Shown: positions 42,009 through 52,909, counted from the stretch's first letter. The stretch: DNA of 64,000 nt from Porphyra umbilicalis (GCA_002049455.2 KV918936.1:62001-126000), one strand, 5' to 3'. Translations and numbers: made by a program. The notes: a model not told the origin generated them from the sequence alone.

Positions 42009-42290
42009 CCCCATCGTACGTGTGTCTTCACGTGCGCTGGCCGAGACTGTTTGCAAGAAGCTGGCGCTAGCAGCTGAGGACCGGAATTTGGTTGCTGCAG
42101 GGGCCGCGCTAAAGATTTGCCCTGATCCTTCGGGCCAAAGAAACTGCTCCGAGGTCGAGCAGCTGTTCTTGTCCCAGCGCGGAGTCGCCGTAGTCGCGAC
42201 AATTGCGTTTGGTCTTGGCGTAGACTGTGCACACTTCCGCGTGCACATCCACTTCGTACGTGGTTGGCATTTTGCTCACCTGTTTTGCTC
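42009..42290 (+). pseudogene. RecQ-like helicase fragment
   Basis: The plus-strand frame contains VVATIAFGLGVDCAHFRVHI, close to motif V of RecQ-family superfamily 2 helicases (consensus ATIAFGMGIDKPDVR). About 65 residues upstream, PIVRVSSRALAETVCKKLA resembles the start of the second RecA-like domain. EQLFLSQRG just before motif V fits the usual layout. Only this segment is present: no DEAH-box domain, zinc site or HRDC domain is seen nearby, and the frame soon runs into unrelated sequence. It is probably a broken, displaced copy of a helicase gene, host-derived or carried by an element. RecQ helicases unwind DNA during repair. Confidence 0.55.
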
Positions 42291-43169
42291 ACCATATTCT
42301 ATACTTGCAACCATCGGAGCCGGACTTTTCGTGCTTCGCACTGGCAGCCAGCTTGATGTTTGGTCTCGACTTGTCCAGCTCGAGCTCACCTTCTTTTTCG
42401 ATGTATGCGCGCGTTTTTCTCCGATTATCTTCTTTTCTCTCTTGTTTGTTTTCGCACGTGGCCTCTACGTACGTCTGGTTTAGGCAGGGGCGAGGTCCCT
42501 GGCTGAGTCTGCTCAGCAAGATGGTCGCAGCGAACGTGACAGTGAAGACGCGTACCGCTTGCGCTTCTACGATCCAAGAGACGGCCAAGGGATTCAACGC
42601 AGCATCGAGTCGGCGCCTTTGACGACGTCGACGACGACTGTCCTAATGCGCAAGGTAACAGATCGCACAACCGAACGCAGCCGAATTTTAGATTTTCAAT
42701 GGGACGATTTCCACAGGGCTGGAATCGACGATGGCAACACGGATGCCGCCTTAGGCGCGCTCTGAAGCACCGGTTTGGCGCTAGCAGGTAAGCGACAACC
42801 GGCGCGCATCTCGGAAATGAAGGACCCAAAGTGGCCCATTCAGCCGCTCTCCGCGTTGTCCAGGTTTTCTCTTCCGCTGTGGACAAATCGCTTTGCAGGC
42901 CGCGTTCGCTTCGGGCAAGCTTAATATCTCTGTTCGATGTGATGTGCTAGATATGTGCGCGGTGCCACTCTTCCTGGAGAACGGCGCCGGTGGGCCCACG
43001 GTGGTTCACGACGCGCTGAACGACCTGGCTGCTGCAAAATTCGTTGACATCAACTACAGTGATGACTACCCGCTGGTTCAACATCTGGCAGTGCCCGATC
43101 GCCAAGATGCGCGAGCTGCCGGGCGGCTTTCCAAGGCCATGAAGTCTGCTGCGGCGCAGTAGCTGGCTG
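42291..43169. other. Unassigned stretch left of Gypsy-3
   Basis: Plus-strand frames at 42559-42765 (RFYDPRDGQG) and 42893-43162 (VDINYSDDYPLVQHLAVPD) look mildly protein-like but match nothing I recognise. The stretch ends where Gypsy-3 RT sequence starts. Confidence 0.35.
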
Positions 43170-44390
43170 TGATTGACGACGCCCTCGAGTGCCGAGTGGG
43201 CCTTCCCTGTGGTCCTTGTCCCGAAACCCGACGGGACGATGCGGTTCTGCGTGGACTACCGCCAAATCAACGAGGTGGCGGTACGGGACGCGTACCCGTG
43301 GCCACGTATGGACGATTTTATCGACTTTCTCGAGGACACTCAGGTGTCTTCGACTATCGACTCCGCGGATTTTGACTACGTGGTGCAGACGCGGCCAGGG
43401 GTGTCACCCCACGCGGTGGACACGATTCGCGGATCTCAACACCCGCGGGAGACGACGTGGCGATACCCGACGCGGTACCCTGTCTGGCTCTGCTCAACTC
43501 GTCGGCCGCGTGGCAGTTTCCACCGGAGACTCAAAGGGGGGCTCCTATCCCCCCTGACGTTCTCCGAGCTCCTCGAGGGGCAAGCGAAAGACTGACGGTG
43601 AAGGAGGTCCGCGTGGCGATGGACGGAAAGGAAAAGTCTCGGTTCTTCGAAGACCCGAACGGCCATTTTGTGGGCACGGCGCCAATGGATGGGGCCGCGC
43701 AAGTCAACGTGCCAACCAACATGCGCTACGGGGTGATGATGCTGGAGCTCTACCCGCCGCAAGCGGGGCACCCGGGGGAGAACAAGATGTACACGTCGAT
43801 GCGAAGGTAGTTTTATTGGGAGTTTATGGTGGTGGAAGTCTACGCCTTCGTGGCAAACTGCACTCAGTGCGCAAGGTACCGCATATGCAAGCGACGAAAG
43901 ACAAACTACCTCAAGAAATTCCCCCCGACGGAACTGCTGACGCAGCAGTGTATGGACCTGCTCGGGCCCCTCCACCGGACGGCGGCGGGGAATGGGAACC
44001 TGTTGGTCATAGTGGATTGCTTCTTCAAGATGACGCGGGACATCCCGCTTCAGCAGATCGACGCGGAGACCATCGTGGAAGCGTTTTTGAACAACTGGGT
44101 AGCGGCATACGGACCCCCGGCGACTCTGATATCCGACAATGGCCCCCATTTCCGCTCCACGTTCTTCCAAGAGGTTTGTTAGCTCCTCGGGATTTCCAAC
44201 CGGTACTCCATCATGTACCACCCGCAGACGAACGGCCAAGTGGAACGGTACAACAGGACCATCATGGGTCAGTCGCGGACGGTCGTCGAGGACCACCAAG
44301 ACCTATGGGATGAGCTGGTGTTGATGCTGACGCTGGCCTACATCAGGCGGCAGCAGCAGAGCACCGGGATGGCGCCCCTTGAGCTCGTTA
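43170..44390 (+). pseudogene. pol: Gypsy-3 RT/RNase H remnant and integrase core
   Basis: RT entry block PVVLVPKPDGTMRFCVDYRQ (near 43200), an RNase H end block DYVVQTRPGVSPHAVD (near 43380), integrase zinc region HPGENKMYTSMRR and CTQCARY (43760-43880), then core TQQCMDLLGPL, SDNGPHFRSTFFQ and HPQTNGQVERYNRTIMG (to 44280). All are close to Gypsy-1. Fossil. Confidence 0.82.
44388..44390. repeat. Target-site duplication TTA of the 6.35-kb TIR element, left
   Basis: TTA before GAGCATTC. Gypsy-1 has the same GTTAC context at the corresponding place (about 24105) without an insert, which confirms the junction. Confidence 0.85.
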
Positions 44391-45959
44391 GAGCATTCAC
44401 ACCAATGTCGGGCCAACGGTCTGAAACGGTGAAATGAAACCGCTACGTGTGGCCCTGCGAGTGGTCAGTTGCCAACGGGCCAACGCGTTGCCAACGGGCA
44501 ATGTAATGGGTGAAACAGAGTGGGCTACCTTTCAAAGATCTGAGCGCCGTTGGCCTCGACGTTGTTGGCCGCACTGCGTGGTTGCCAACGGAGGACACGT
44601 ATCAGCGTCGTCGCCAGTATCGAAATAATGAGACTTCCGTCGAATACGTGCCGAAGATGTCACGGAAAGCGTGTGAACGGAGCCCAAACCGCCCAAATCA
44701 AGGCAATCTAGCGAGACACGTGGGGGCCATTCGGTACCAATATGGATTGAATCCGCACGAGTGCGTGACATGTGTTGCGGACGCACCCCGTCAGGTTGTG
44801 CAAGGACTTCGAGGCTGAGTCATGCCGGTCAAACGGTCACGTGCAGCTATCGTGGCCTGCCCATTTGCGCAAAGGAGTGGCCCAAGAGCTGTCTACGTGC
44901 CCCCCTCTACTGTGTGCATCCCACCCTTTGCTGACTGGGCCGGTTTCAAAGGAGCTGGCACGCCCGCTCTCAGGGCCGTGCTGCCCCAAAAAGGCCAAGG
45001 CTCGGCCAGAAAGGGTCAATAGAGGGCAGCGACCCACAGCCAGGGACTTATGAGTGCGTGTTTGTGCACTTGTGTGGCTGCCCCCTACTGTTGTGGGCAC
45101 TGCAGGCAGTTGTAATCGTGGAAGCGTTGACAGCCCAGGAAGCAGGCTGACTGCACAGCCGTGCACTGGCTCGCCAACGCATGAACGTTGACACCGGCAT
45201 TCACAGTCCCCCCCCCAGCCCAACCTCGGCCACACTTCCAACAACGCCACTAGCCCACACCCAGCTTCCCACCCCCGACCCACCCCGAACCCTTTTTACC
45301 CTGCTTCCACGTCCACCCGAGCTCCCTCACCAAGCTGCAGCAGCAACACGCGCTAGCCAGCCAGCGATGCGCGCACCCTGCCTGCGCCGCCCGCTGACCC
45401 GGCCCGCGCGACACTCCCCCCAGGTTTCTCACCCTCGCAGAAGCAACGCAGAAGCGACCTGCAGGCCGGGGTACCGTTCACAGGTCCAGACAGGGGGCGG
45501 CGGACCCCTGCGCACGGTGGACAGCACCGGGCGGTGGCCACCTCCAGCGGGCGCGACCACAGAGGCACGCGGGCGTGATTGCTCTTGGCGACACTACCAC
45601 TTCAGCTCTCGGCGGCCACCAGCACGCGCCCCTCGGTCGCCGCCGGCCTTGTGTCCTCTGTGGTACAACTCTCGCTGTAGCGCACTTGCTGTGTGGGGAA
45701 TTGCTGTTGCATGAAAATTTGCAGACCTTGATAGCAAAACGCCCAGAGCAGAACATTGTTTGAGTGGTCCTCTGCTGGATTCCGGCCATGTCATTGGCCA
45801 AGGCAGCTGTTCTGGCGCAATTATTATTGTTTGTATCGGAAAAAGTTCTCAAGCGAGCAACTCCACCGCACAGGCTCGAGCTGTGTGGTGGGATTTTCAA
45901 AAATACAATAATTGCGGGGAGGCTGCCACCGTACGTTGACTCCGAAGAAGCTACCGCGG

Positions 45960-46540
45960 CAGCCACCTCACAAAGTCGGAGACTGGATGGGGATGCCGTG
46001 GGGAGGGCGGGGCCGGCCGCGGACGGCGGCGCTGTCGGCGGGTTTGGTGGGACAGGTCGGTGGTGATAGTGGGTGCGGCGGGCCACGGCAGCTGGGGGCG
46101 CAGCGCGGGCACCCTCTGCGGCAAAGGGAGTTGCGAGGGACGGTAGCGGGGGTGATAGGCCTGCGGAGGATGGCGGCGGGAGCTGTGGGGCCGCGGATAA
46201 CAGACGACGGTGAGGGCGGCGGCGGGCGCCGCGGCCGACGGCGGCTTGGGTGGAGAGGGCCCCTGCGGCGAGGGCGGCGGCCTAACCTGGCGGGCGTGCC
46301 GTTGGCGGCGGGCGGGGTGGCGGAGGACGGCGGCGGGGGTGGCGGCAGGTCATGGGGCGACAGCGGCGGCGGCCGCTTGGGGGGCGCCGGCCGATGGCGG
46401 TGGGCTGGCGTGGTGAGCTGCGGCGGTTGCTGCTGGCGGCTGGGATGGAGGCGGTGGGAGCAGGGGGGGGGGTGGGGCACAAGGTGGAGTCGGCGGGGCC
46501 GGCAAGGGCGGCGGCGGGCGACGTCAAGGGCTGTGACGGC
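45960..46540. repeat. G-rich GCGGCG minisatellite, left block
   Basis: Degenerate GGCGGCGG-type sequence, G-rich on the plus strand. Together with 47914-50110 it forms one block split by the element 46548-47913. Frames here are composition artefacts. Confidence 0.75.
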
Positions 46541-46547
46541 GAGGGTG

Positions 46548-47913
46548 CCCTACGGGAAAAATTTCCTGGATATCCAGCCACTTTGACAAGCGCCGATCTG
46601 ACACTCACAGGAGAAACATTTCCGTCTGTAGGCTCCAAGTTGACCCGCCGTATTCCGGTCACGGGGGCCCTCCCGTCGTCAAGGATCCAGGAAAAAAGCT
46701 GGATCAGATGGGACTTTGATTGGCTCACAACGCTCCTCACGTCACTGTAAGCATACACCTGATTGGTTCTCTGCGTCCTCTGACACTGTTGCTTATAGTA
46801 GTTGATATGAATAGTATTTATTTGTGCTGCCATGTGAATCTACAGTCAAGTGCAATCAAGCAAGTGGAAATTAACATGAACCGGTGAAGCGAGCGGCACG
46901 AACGCCCCGAGCCCCCGCCCGCTTCCCCCCCCTGCAAAGAAAAGGCAAGGCACAAGAAGAGCAGACAGATGTAGACAGAAAAAGTACAGGAACATACGGT
47001 AAACACAATAGCACAGAATAAGGTGCAGAAACAGAGCCAAGAGCAGAGCGGCGTGTACAGGTCAGTGGCCAGTTCAGACAAAATAACCCGGCATTCGGAC
47101 ACTCCCCACTTACTCACCCCTCCAACGGAGAGGGATCTGGGAGGTCGTGAAGCGGGTGGTCGTGACGGCGGCGTCCAAATGGGCCAATCCGACGGGAGAG
47201 GTTGCGGGGGGGGCGTCCGGCTGTACGCCGATAGTGCGGACGCGGCGCAGCGAGAGATGCCCCCGTCCCCTGTCTCCATCCCCTCTCCTCTTCCACCTCC
47301 CTCTTACTCCTCCCGGGCCTCTCTCCCGTCCCCCCTCCCGTCCCCCCGAACATATCCAGCTCAAAGGTTGGCATAAAAAAAATCACAGCAAGACGTCTCA
47401 CATGCGTGCACTTACCTTCACATAGGGCACGCTCCAAGGAAGCAAGGGGGGGGGATACGTGCCTGGGACAACGGCAAGGACGGGAACAACAGGTGTGCGC
47501 GAGGGGGGGAGGGGACGACCAAGATCCGTTGCAACGCCGCCGAAGCAGCCGATCTGGTTAAACGACGGGGGGACGGGCGGCACACATCAGGAATGGGAGT
47601 CTGGGGGGGGGGAAAGCTGCCCAAGCGCCGGCGATCTGGGCCACACACTGCGGCGCGGAAGATCGCCTCACGTGCAGCGCGCGTCGGGCGACAGACCGCC
47701 CGAGATCCTGGATTTTCTGACCAGCTGCAATTGTGGGGGCTCGCTCAGGTGGCTTGGAATGATGCTTGCTGTTTGGTCCGCTCCTGCGAGCCGCTGGATC
47801 AGTCGAACGGCCTCTGTTTCCGACCGAAATGGACTTCAAGGCCACCGGATCCGGCTTTTTCCGGGATCCCGGGCCCTAAAAAGCTGGATATCCAGCAAAT
47901 TTTTCCCGTAGGG
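46548..47913. mobile_element. 1.37-kb TIR element nested in the minisatellite
   Basis: Ends CCCTACGGGAAAAATTTCCT and its inverse at 47894-47913, extending as CTGGATATCCAGC on both sides: about 31 bp with one mismatch. GTG flanks both ends (46545-46547, 47914-47916), a possible 3-bp duplication. GGATCC and CTGGAT motifs recur near both ends. No transposase frame is seen. The superfamily is not assigned; a 3-bp duplication fits CACTA or Harbinger-like elements, but the end sequence does not start CACTA. Confidence 0.7.
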
Positions 47914-50110
47914 GTGGTGGCCGGCGACGGCGGCCGAGGCCGCAGGGGCGGGGCCGGCTGCCTGCGGTGGCGGCGGGGGCGACGAAGGTGGCGGTACGCA
48001 GTGGCGGTGGGGGCGGCGACGGCGTCGGCGGCAGTAAACGTCGGCGGGGGGGGCGGCGACGGCAGGGGCGGCTGACGGTGGCGACGTGGGGCGCGAACGG
48101 CGCCGGCGTGGACAAGGGCTGCTGTCGGCTGGGGCAGCGACGGCGGGGGCGGCTGTCAGCGGTGGCGGGCGCGGCGGCGACGGCCGGGGCGGCGGTGGGG
48201 CGGCGGCAGGCGACGGCAGTTCGGGCGGCGGCGGCTGGAGGGGCGAGGGCCGCCGTGGCGGAGGTGGCGGTGGTGTCCGCCGTCGGCGGCGACGGCGGCG
48301 GTGGTGGGACCGGCCGACGCCGGTGGCGGTGGCGGGGTCGCGGGGAAAGCAGCGGCGGCTCTCAGCGATGGCGGTGGCGGTGGTGCGAAGGGCGGGGGCG
48401 GCGATTGGCTGCGGCGGCTGCGAGGGCGCGGGCGGGGTCGGCGATCAAAAGCGCCAATGGCGGCGGGGGCCGCGGTAGTCGGCGGGTGCGAGGCGGGAGC
48501 CGGCGGTCGGCAGCGGCTGTGGCGGTGGCGGTCGTTGTCGGTGGCACGTCAGGGGGCGTGGGAGGGGAGGGCGATCGGCCGGGTCGGCGGCGAGAGCGGT
48601 TGCGGAGCGTGCATCGGTCGGCGGCTGCGGCCGGCGGGGGCGGACGGCAACGACGGCGACTGGGTCGGACGGCGACGACGGGGACGGGGGCGGGGGAGAA
48701 GTTGGTGGTCGACTGGGCCGGCGGTCGGCGAGAGTGGTGGCGGCGGAAGTCGGCGGCGGCGGGGTGGGCGGCGACAGCGGGGGCGGAGGTCGGAGCCGGC
48801 GGCGGAAAAGGCGAGCGGCGACGGTCGGGACGAAGGCGTCGGCGGTCGGCGGCGGCGGGGGGGGCGGCGGGCGCGGCGATCGTGGGGGCGGCCGTCGCCG
48901 ACCGCGGGCACTGCGGCGGTGGCGCGGAAGGCGGTCGGCCGAACCGGCGGTCGGCGGGGGCGGCGGCGGCGGTGGTCGGCGGCGGCAGGGGATGCAGCGA
49001 CGGCGGGGGCAGCGGTGGGGGCGGCAGTGGGGGCGGCAGTGGAGGGGCCAGCTGAAGACGCCGGCGCCGGTCGCGGCGGCGCCGGCGGTCGACAGCGGCG
49101 GGGCAGGGGACGGCGGCGGCGGGAGGGGCGGCGGCAACAGGCGGAATGGGCAAGGGAGGCGGCGGCGGCCGAAGATGGCGGCGGGAACGGGTTTAGCGGG
49201 GGCGGCGGCCGCAGATACTCGCGGTGGCGGCCGACGGTGGTGGAGGCGGCGAGGGAGGGGCGGGCGGTGGCTGGCGGCGGCGGCGGTGAGGGCGGCGGCG
49301 GTGGCGGCTGCGGACGACGGCGGCGAGGGGGGGCGGCGACAGCTGGGGTAGCGGTCGCACGCGATTGCGCTGGGGGCGAGGACGGCGGGGCCGGCTGTCG
49401 GAGGTGGCGGCGGGGGGGGCGAGCGGCGACGGTCAGGACGGGGGCGGCGGCGGTCGGCGGCGGTGGCGGGGGCGGCGACGGCGGGGGCGGCCGTTGTTAA
49501 CGGCGGGGACCGGGGCGGCGGGCCAGCGGCAGACGGCGCCGGCGGCCGACAATAACGGGGGCAGGGACGACGTCGGCGGGAGGAGCGGCGACAGTAGGCG
49601 GCATGGGCAGAGGAGGCGGGGGCGGCCGATAACGGCGACGGCAGCAGGGTCACCTGAGGCGACGGCGGCGGACCCCGGCAGTGGCGGCCGACGGCGGTGG
49701 GGACGGCGAAGGAGGGGCGGCCGGCGCCTGGCGGCGGCGGCGGTGAGGGCTGCGGTGGTGGCGGCCGCGGACGGCGGCGGGGGAGCGGGGGGCGGAGGCC
49801 GACGTCGGCGGTGGAGCGGCGGGCGGCAGTCTCGGAGGCGGCGGGGCCGGCGGCGACCGGCAGCCGCGAGGGCGGAAGCAGCCGGGGGGGGCGCGGCCGA
49901 CGGCGGTGGGGGCGGCCAGGACGGCCGGGGTTGCGGTGGGTGGGGTGGGGGCGGCGACCGTCGGCGTGCGGGGGTCGCTGGTGCTGTGCCGGCGGTGGTC
50001 AGTGCGGCCGTGGGCACTGTCGTGGGCCACCGCCACTGCCGTGCGGTGCGGGAGGGGGGGGGAGGGCACGCACCGGCGCTGGCCACGGCCGCCACGCGGG
50101 CACGCGTGGC
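47914..50110. repeat. G-rich GCGGCG minisatellite, right block (2.2 kb)
   Basis: Almost pure G/C with strong plus-strand G excess. The motif CGACGGCGGGGGCGGC recurs many times with variation (for example near 48127 and 49478). Every frame on both strands is nearly open (Gly/Arg-rich or Pro/Ser-rich), which is a composition effect. Capable in principle of G-quadruplex formation. Confidence 0.8.
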
Positions 50111-50739
50111 GGCATGAGCAGCCGCGTCGCTGCCTGAAGAGGGCCTGACGCGGGGCCGCTCGGCGCAGCCCCGCCTCGTGTGCCCCCTCATCAGCGCCGA
50201 TCCTCTTGTTTTCCCAGTGTCAGTGTCAACGCGCCGCGTGTCTGATGGGCCCGAAACACCGTTCGGCCACGCGCCACCGCATGAATGATACGTGACACGC
50301 TCCAACGATCGGGACCATTGGGCCGAGCTGACAGGCAGCCGCCCAGTTCCGAGAGGTACCATATTTCATCCGTGGGTAGCTGTCGAAACAAAAGTATGTC
50401 AAATCGGACAATCTGAGGCCAATATGAAGTGCCATTTGTCACTCATTTAACCCCGTGAAACCGCGATGGACCAATCAGAGCACAGAACCCGTTGGCCCCA
50501 GGGCCATCGAGTTGCCAACGGAGCCTCCGTTCGCAACTCGTTGGCCCTGGGGCCAACGGCTCCAACGCCGAATCGGACGCAAGTACATTCGCGTTTTAAC
50601 TCGCTTGACCTCCGTTGGCAACGCCGCGTGCACGTTCGACATTGTGACCCGCCCCGAGAACTGGCCAACGGCGAATTTGAGACACGTTTCTGCAACGTGT
50701 GCCCAATATGGCGTTGGCCCGACATTGGTGGGAATGCTC

Positions 50740-50742
50740 TTA
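50740..50742. repeat. Target-site duplication TTA, right
   Basis: TTA directly after GAATGCTC; Gypsy-3 integrase sequence resumes. Confidence 0.85.
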
Positions 50743-50990
50743 CACCCGAGTGGTTACGGAGCCTCTTCATTAAACGTATGGTAGGCCCCCGACACCCGAG
50801 GAGACGGCCGGTAGCCCATGAGCCATCCGCGAGGTCATCCGGGCGCGGCTGCGGAGCCTGATTCACAAGGTACGGAGGTCCCTCACGCTGGCACAGCGCG
50901 GTTCCCGAAAAGGTATCAACACACGGGCGAGGAGCTGTTCTGAGTGGCCTTCTTGGGCGATGAATTCGCTGATGACGGCACGACCGTGTC
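50743..50990 (+). pseudogene. pol: Gypsy-3 integrase end and chromodomain-region remnant
   Basis: The DNA at 50790-50900 aligns with Gypsy-1 24160-24270 (HEPSARSSGRGCGA peptide and the CTCACGCTGGCACAGCG block). The following GAGGAGCTGTTCTGAGTGGC stretch aligns with the start of the Gypsy-1 chromodomain region. Fossil. Confidence 0.7.
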
Positions 50991-51253
50991 TACCGCACGG
51001 CGGGTCGGCAGCTTTTCCTGCAACCCGGGGGCAGGCCAAGGGGATCGGAACGCTTGGACGGTGTCGGAGGGCAGGTGGTGGCACGCGATGGCTGACCGGC
51101 GCGGGCCTGTCGGACGGTGGACCGCAAGGGGGGATCCGAATTCGGCCTGACGAACAATGGGCTCTCCCAATGGTGATACGCACAGGACCCGCGTGGGGTT
51201 TATCGGTCGCTCACGCGCCGTACGGCACCGTCCACACTACGAGACCCCCTACA

Positions 51254-52117
51254 CTACGCGCTACAAACTACGACTCCCGGGGGTGTTGTTCCCCATCCTG
51301 TCTTGGCTAACCCCCTCAGTCGACGTCGGCCCAATGATGGCCCACCCCACCCGGGACCGAGCGGACTACGCAAGCGCAGCGCCGGAGGCTCCTCGTGGTA
51401 GACGTCGCGGTCGCGGTGATGCTGCTGGCGGCAGTGCGCCCCACCAGCGGCCACGCCGACCTCGCGAAGGAGAACCGCGCGGGTGTTGCGCCGACCCACA
51501 AGTTGTAGCAGCTCGTCCAAGAGGCGGGGTGGAACCCCGGGGTGGTCACGGGCCCAGAGGGCGATCGAGTCGCCGAGGAAAACCACGGTGTGACATATGC
51601 CAGTCATCAAGGTCCTCGTGGTGTAGCCGCGGAGTTCCCCGAAGTCGCACGCCACCTCGCGTGCCAACTTCTGCGGGACGCGATCCGAGAGGATGTGATC
51701 GAATTGGTCAAAGGCAGCGTCGGGGATTTCACGGTGTTCCACGGGGTCTAACGAGACGATGAGGCTACCCCCGGAGAGTCCCAAGGAGGGGGCGGCGGAC
51801 GCGGCAGGCGGCGACGGACCCGAAGGAGACGACTCCGCGGTGCCGGTCACCACGGAGGAATCAGGCGGCTCTATCCCACCTTCGGAGTAGCGCGGACTGC
51901 GGGCGGCCGAGACGGCGGCGGCCCAAACCCCACGAGCTGGGCCGTAGCCACGCGCCTCGAGGATGCCCGCGGTGTAAGGCAAGTCGAATGGGCGGAGGTC
52001 CCTGGCGACCTTGGCGCGTGTCCCGTCGTCATCCACCTCTAGGGCCGCCCAGATCAAACCCTCGCGGTCCCGACGGTCTGTGTTTCGGGCGCGGAGACGC
52101 TGAAGGAAGGATTCCAT
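51254..52117 (-). CDS. Gypsy-3 antisense accessory frame, C-terminal part (287 codons)
   Basis: Minus strand, antisense to Gypsy-3, downstream of pol. Contains DREGLIWAALEVDDDGTRAK (near residue 18) and a central VVFLGDSIALWARDHPG with flanking helical sequence (PPRLLDELLQLVGRRNTRAV). The latter resembles IVAFLVDTLAWASRW on the plus strand near 14540 in the 3' region of Gypsy-2. The last about 50 residues become low-complexity and may be out of the true frame. No known domain. Expression would need an antisense promoter near the 3' LTR. Confidence 0.55.
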   Translation of the reverse strand: MESFLQRLRARNTDRRDREGLIWAALEVDDDGTRAKVARDLRPFDLPYTAGILEARGYGPARGVWAAAVSAARSPRYSEGGIEPPDSSVVTGTAESSPSGPSPPAASAAPSLGLSGGSLIVSLDPVEHREIPDAAFDQFDHILSDRVPQKLAREVACDFGELRGYTTRTLMTGICHTVVFLGDSIALWARDHPGVPPRLLDELLQLVGRRNTRAVLLREVGVAAGGAHCRQQHHRDRDVYHEEPPALRLRSPLGPGWGGPSLGRRRLRGLAKTGWGTTPPGVVVCSA

Positions 52118-52381
52118 GTTGGGTAATTGATCCGCGAGGTCTGACAGCGCCCCGAGGATGCCTGTCGCCTCTGCGTCGGGACCCGCGGCGTTGACGCAGA
52201 TGTTGGACGGCCCGACGGGGCGGATTTAATCGAGGAGACGCGGGGGGGACCGCCACAAGACCTGACGGGTGCGAAAAGTCATGAGCAGAACGACGGCTGC
52301 CGCGAAGGCAAACTCGCTGCGGAAGATGGCCGACGCGGTGCGCCACCCCGCGTAGAGGTCGTCTGTGGCGTATGCGTGCTC

Positions 52382-52906
52382 TCACGGAATTTCCATCATG
52401 CAGCCATACGGGATCTCGACCCCGGACCACCACGCGGGAGTCGGAAGGTAGATGCGCGAGCGGGTTGCCGTGACTATACTCGAGTACTCCGACTGCTGCC
52501 AGGCAATGAGGTGTCCGGTGAGGCCGCCCCGGTGGTTGCGGGCCGTCGTCAATTGGAGCGTCGTGGGGCTCTCGGGGTCCGACACATCGATGAAGGGCGG
52601 ACACGTCAGGATATAGTCGAAGGTCAGCACCAACTGCGGGTTCACCGGGAGGTCATCCATGAGGCCGACGTAAGAACGACGGTTTCCCACCTCGCGGCTA
52701 CGCCGCACCACAGTGACGGACGAGGCTCGGTCGTCAAGGGACGATACGAGTGCGTGCGGCATGGCAGCAATCTGCTTGTTGATCAAGTTGGCGGGCCGCA
52801 TCGAGTCGATGCCCCAGAACGCCGCGTGGGCCAGCGTGTCCGCTACGCCCATGGAGGCCTCCTCGCGCTCCCACATCGGCGCCCACATCAACGGGTCGGA
52901 CAACAC
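52382..52906 (-). CDS. Gypsy-3 antisense accessory frame, N-terminal part (175 codons)
   Basis: Minus-strand frame starting MLSDPLMWAPMWEREEASMG and ending near LPTPAWWSGVEIPYGCMMEI. The internal LTFDYILTCPPFIDVSDPES and HLIAWQQSEYSS are protein-like. The WWS..E-P-G block is shared with the Gypsy-2 antisense frame at 13500-14252, and the DNA of this zone is conserved in Gypsy-1 (25310-25800). The peptide ADEEMRY lies upstream, near 52935, and also near 2030 in the gypsy scrap, so the original start may be further right. Confidence 0.55.
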   Translation of the reverse strand: MLSDPLMWAPMWEREEASMGVADTLAHAAFWGIDSMRPANLINKQIAAMPHALVSSLDDRASSVTVVRRSREVGNRRSYVGLMDDLPVNPQLVLTFDYILTCPPFIDVSDPESPTTLQLTTARNHRGGLTGHLIAWQQSEYSSIVTATRSRIYLPTPAWWSGVEIPYGCMMEIP

Positions 52907-52909
52907 GGC

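Larger units (their letters stand above)
44391..50739. mobile_element. TIR DNA transposon with TTA target duplication (PIF/Harbinger-like, non-autonomous)
   Basis: 27-bp terminal inverted repeats, GAGCATTCACACCAATGTCG + GGCCAACG on the left and its inverse on the right with one mismatch, flanked by TTA. A 3-bp TTA duplication is the PIF/Harbinger pattern; the exact family is not certain. Both subterminal zones hold clusters of GCCAACG/CGTTGGC (at least four within 200 bp of the left end, at least five within 230 bp of the right end). The interior has no recognisable transposase or Myb-like gene. It consists of unassigned sequence (44600-45950), G-rich minisatellite and a nested TIR element. 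Mobilisation would need a helper. Confidence 0.75.

Noticed and set aside
45181-46086. Frames at 45181-45714 (plus) and 45478-46086 (minus) as a transposase of the TTA-target element
   Set aside because: Pro/Thr-rich or Arg-rich composition without any catalytic motif.
48301-49653. Very long open frames on both strands (for example 48301-49500 plus and 48445-49653 minus) as genes
   Set aside because: Sequence is almost pure G/C minisatellite without stop codons for compositional reasons; products are Gly/Arg or Pro/Ser low complexity.
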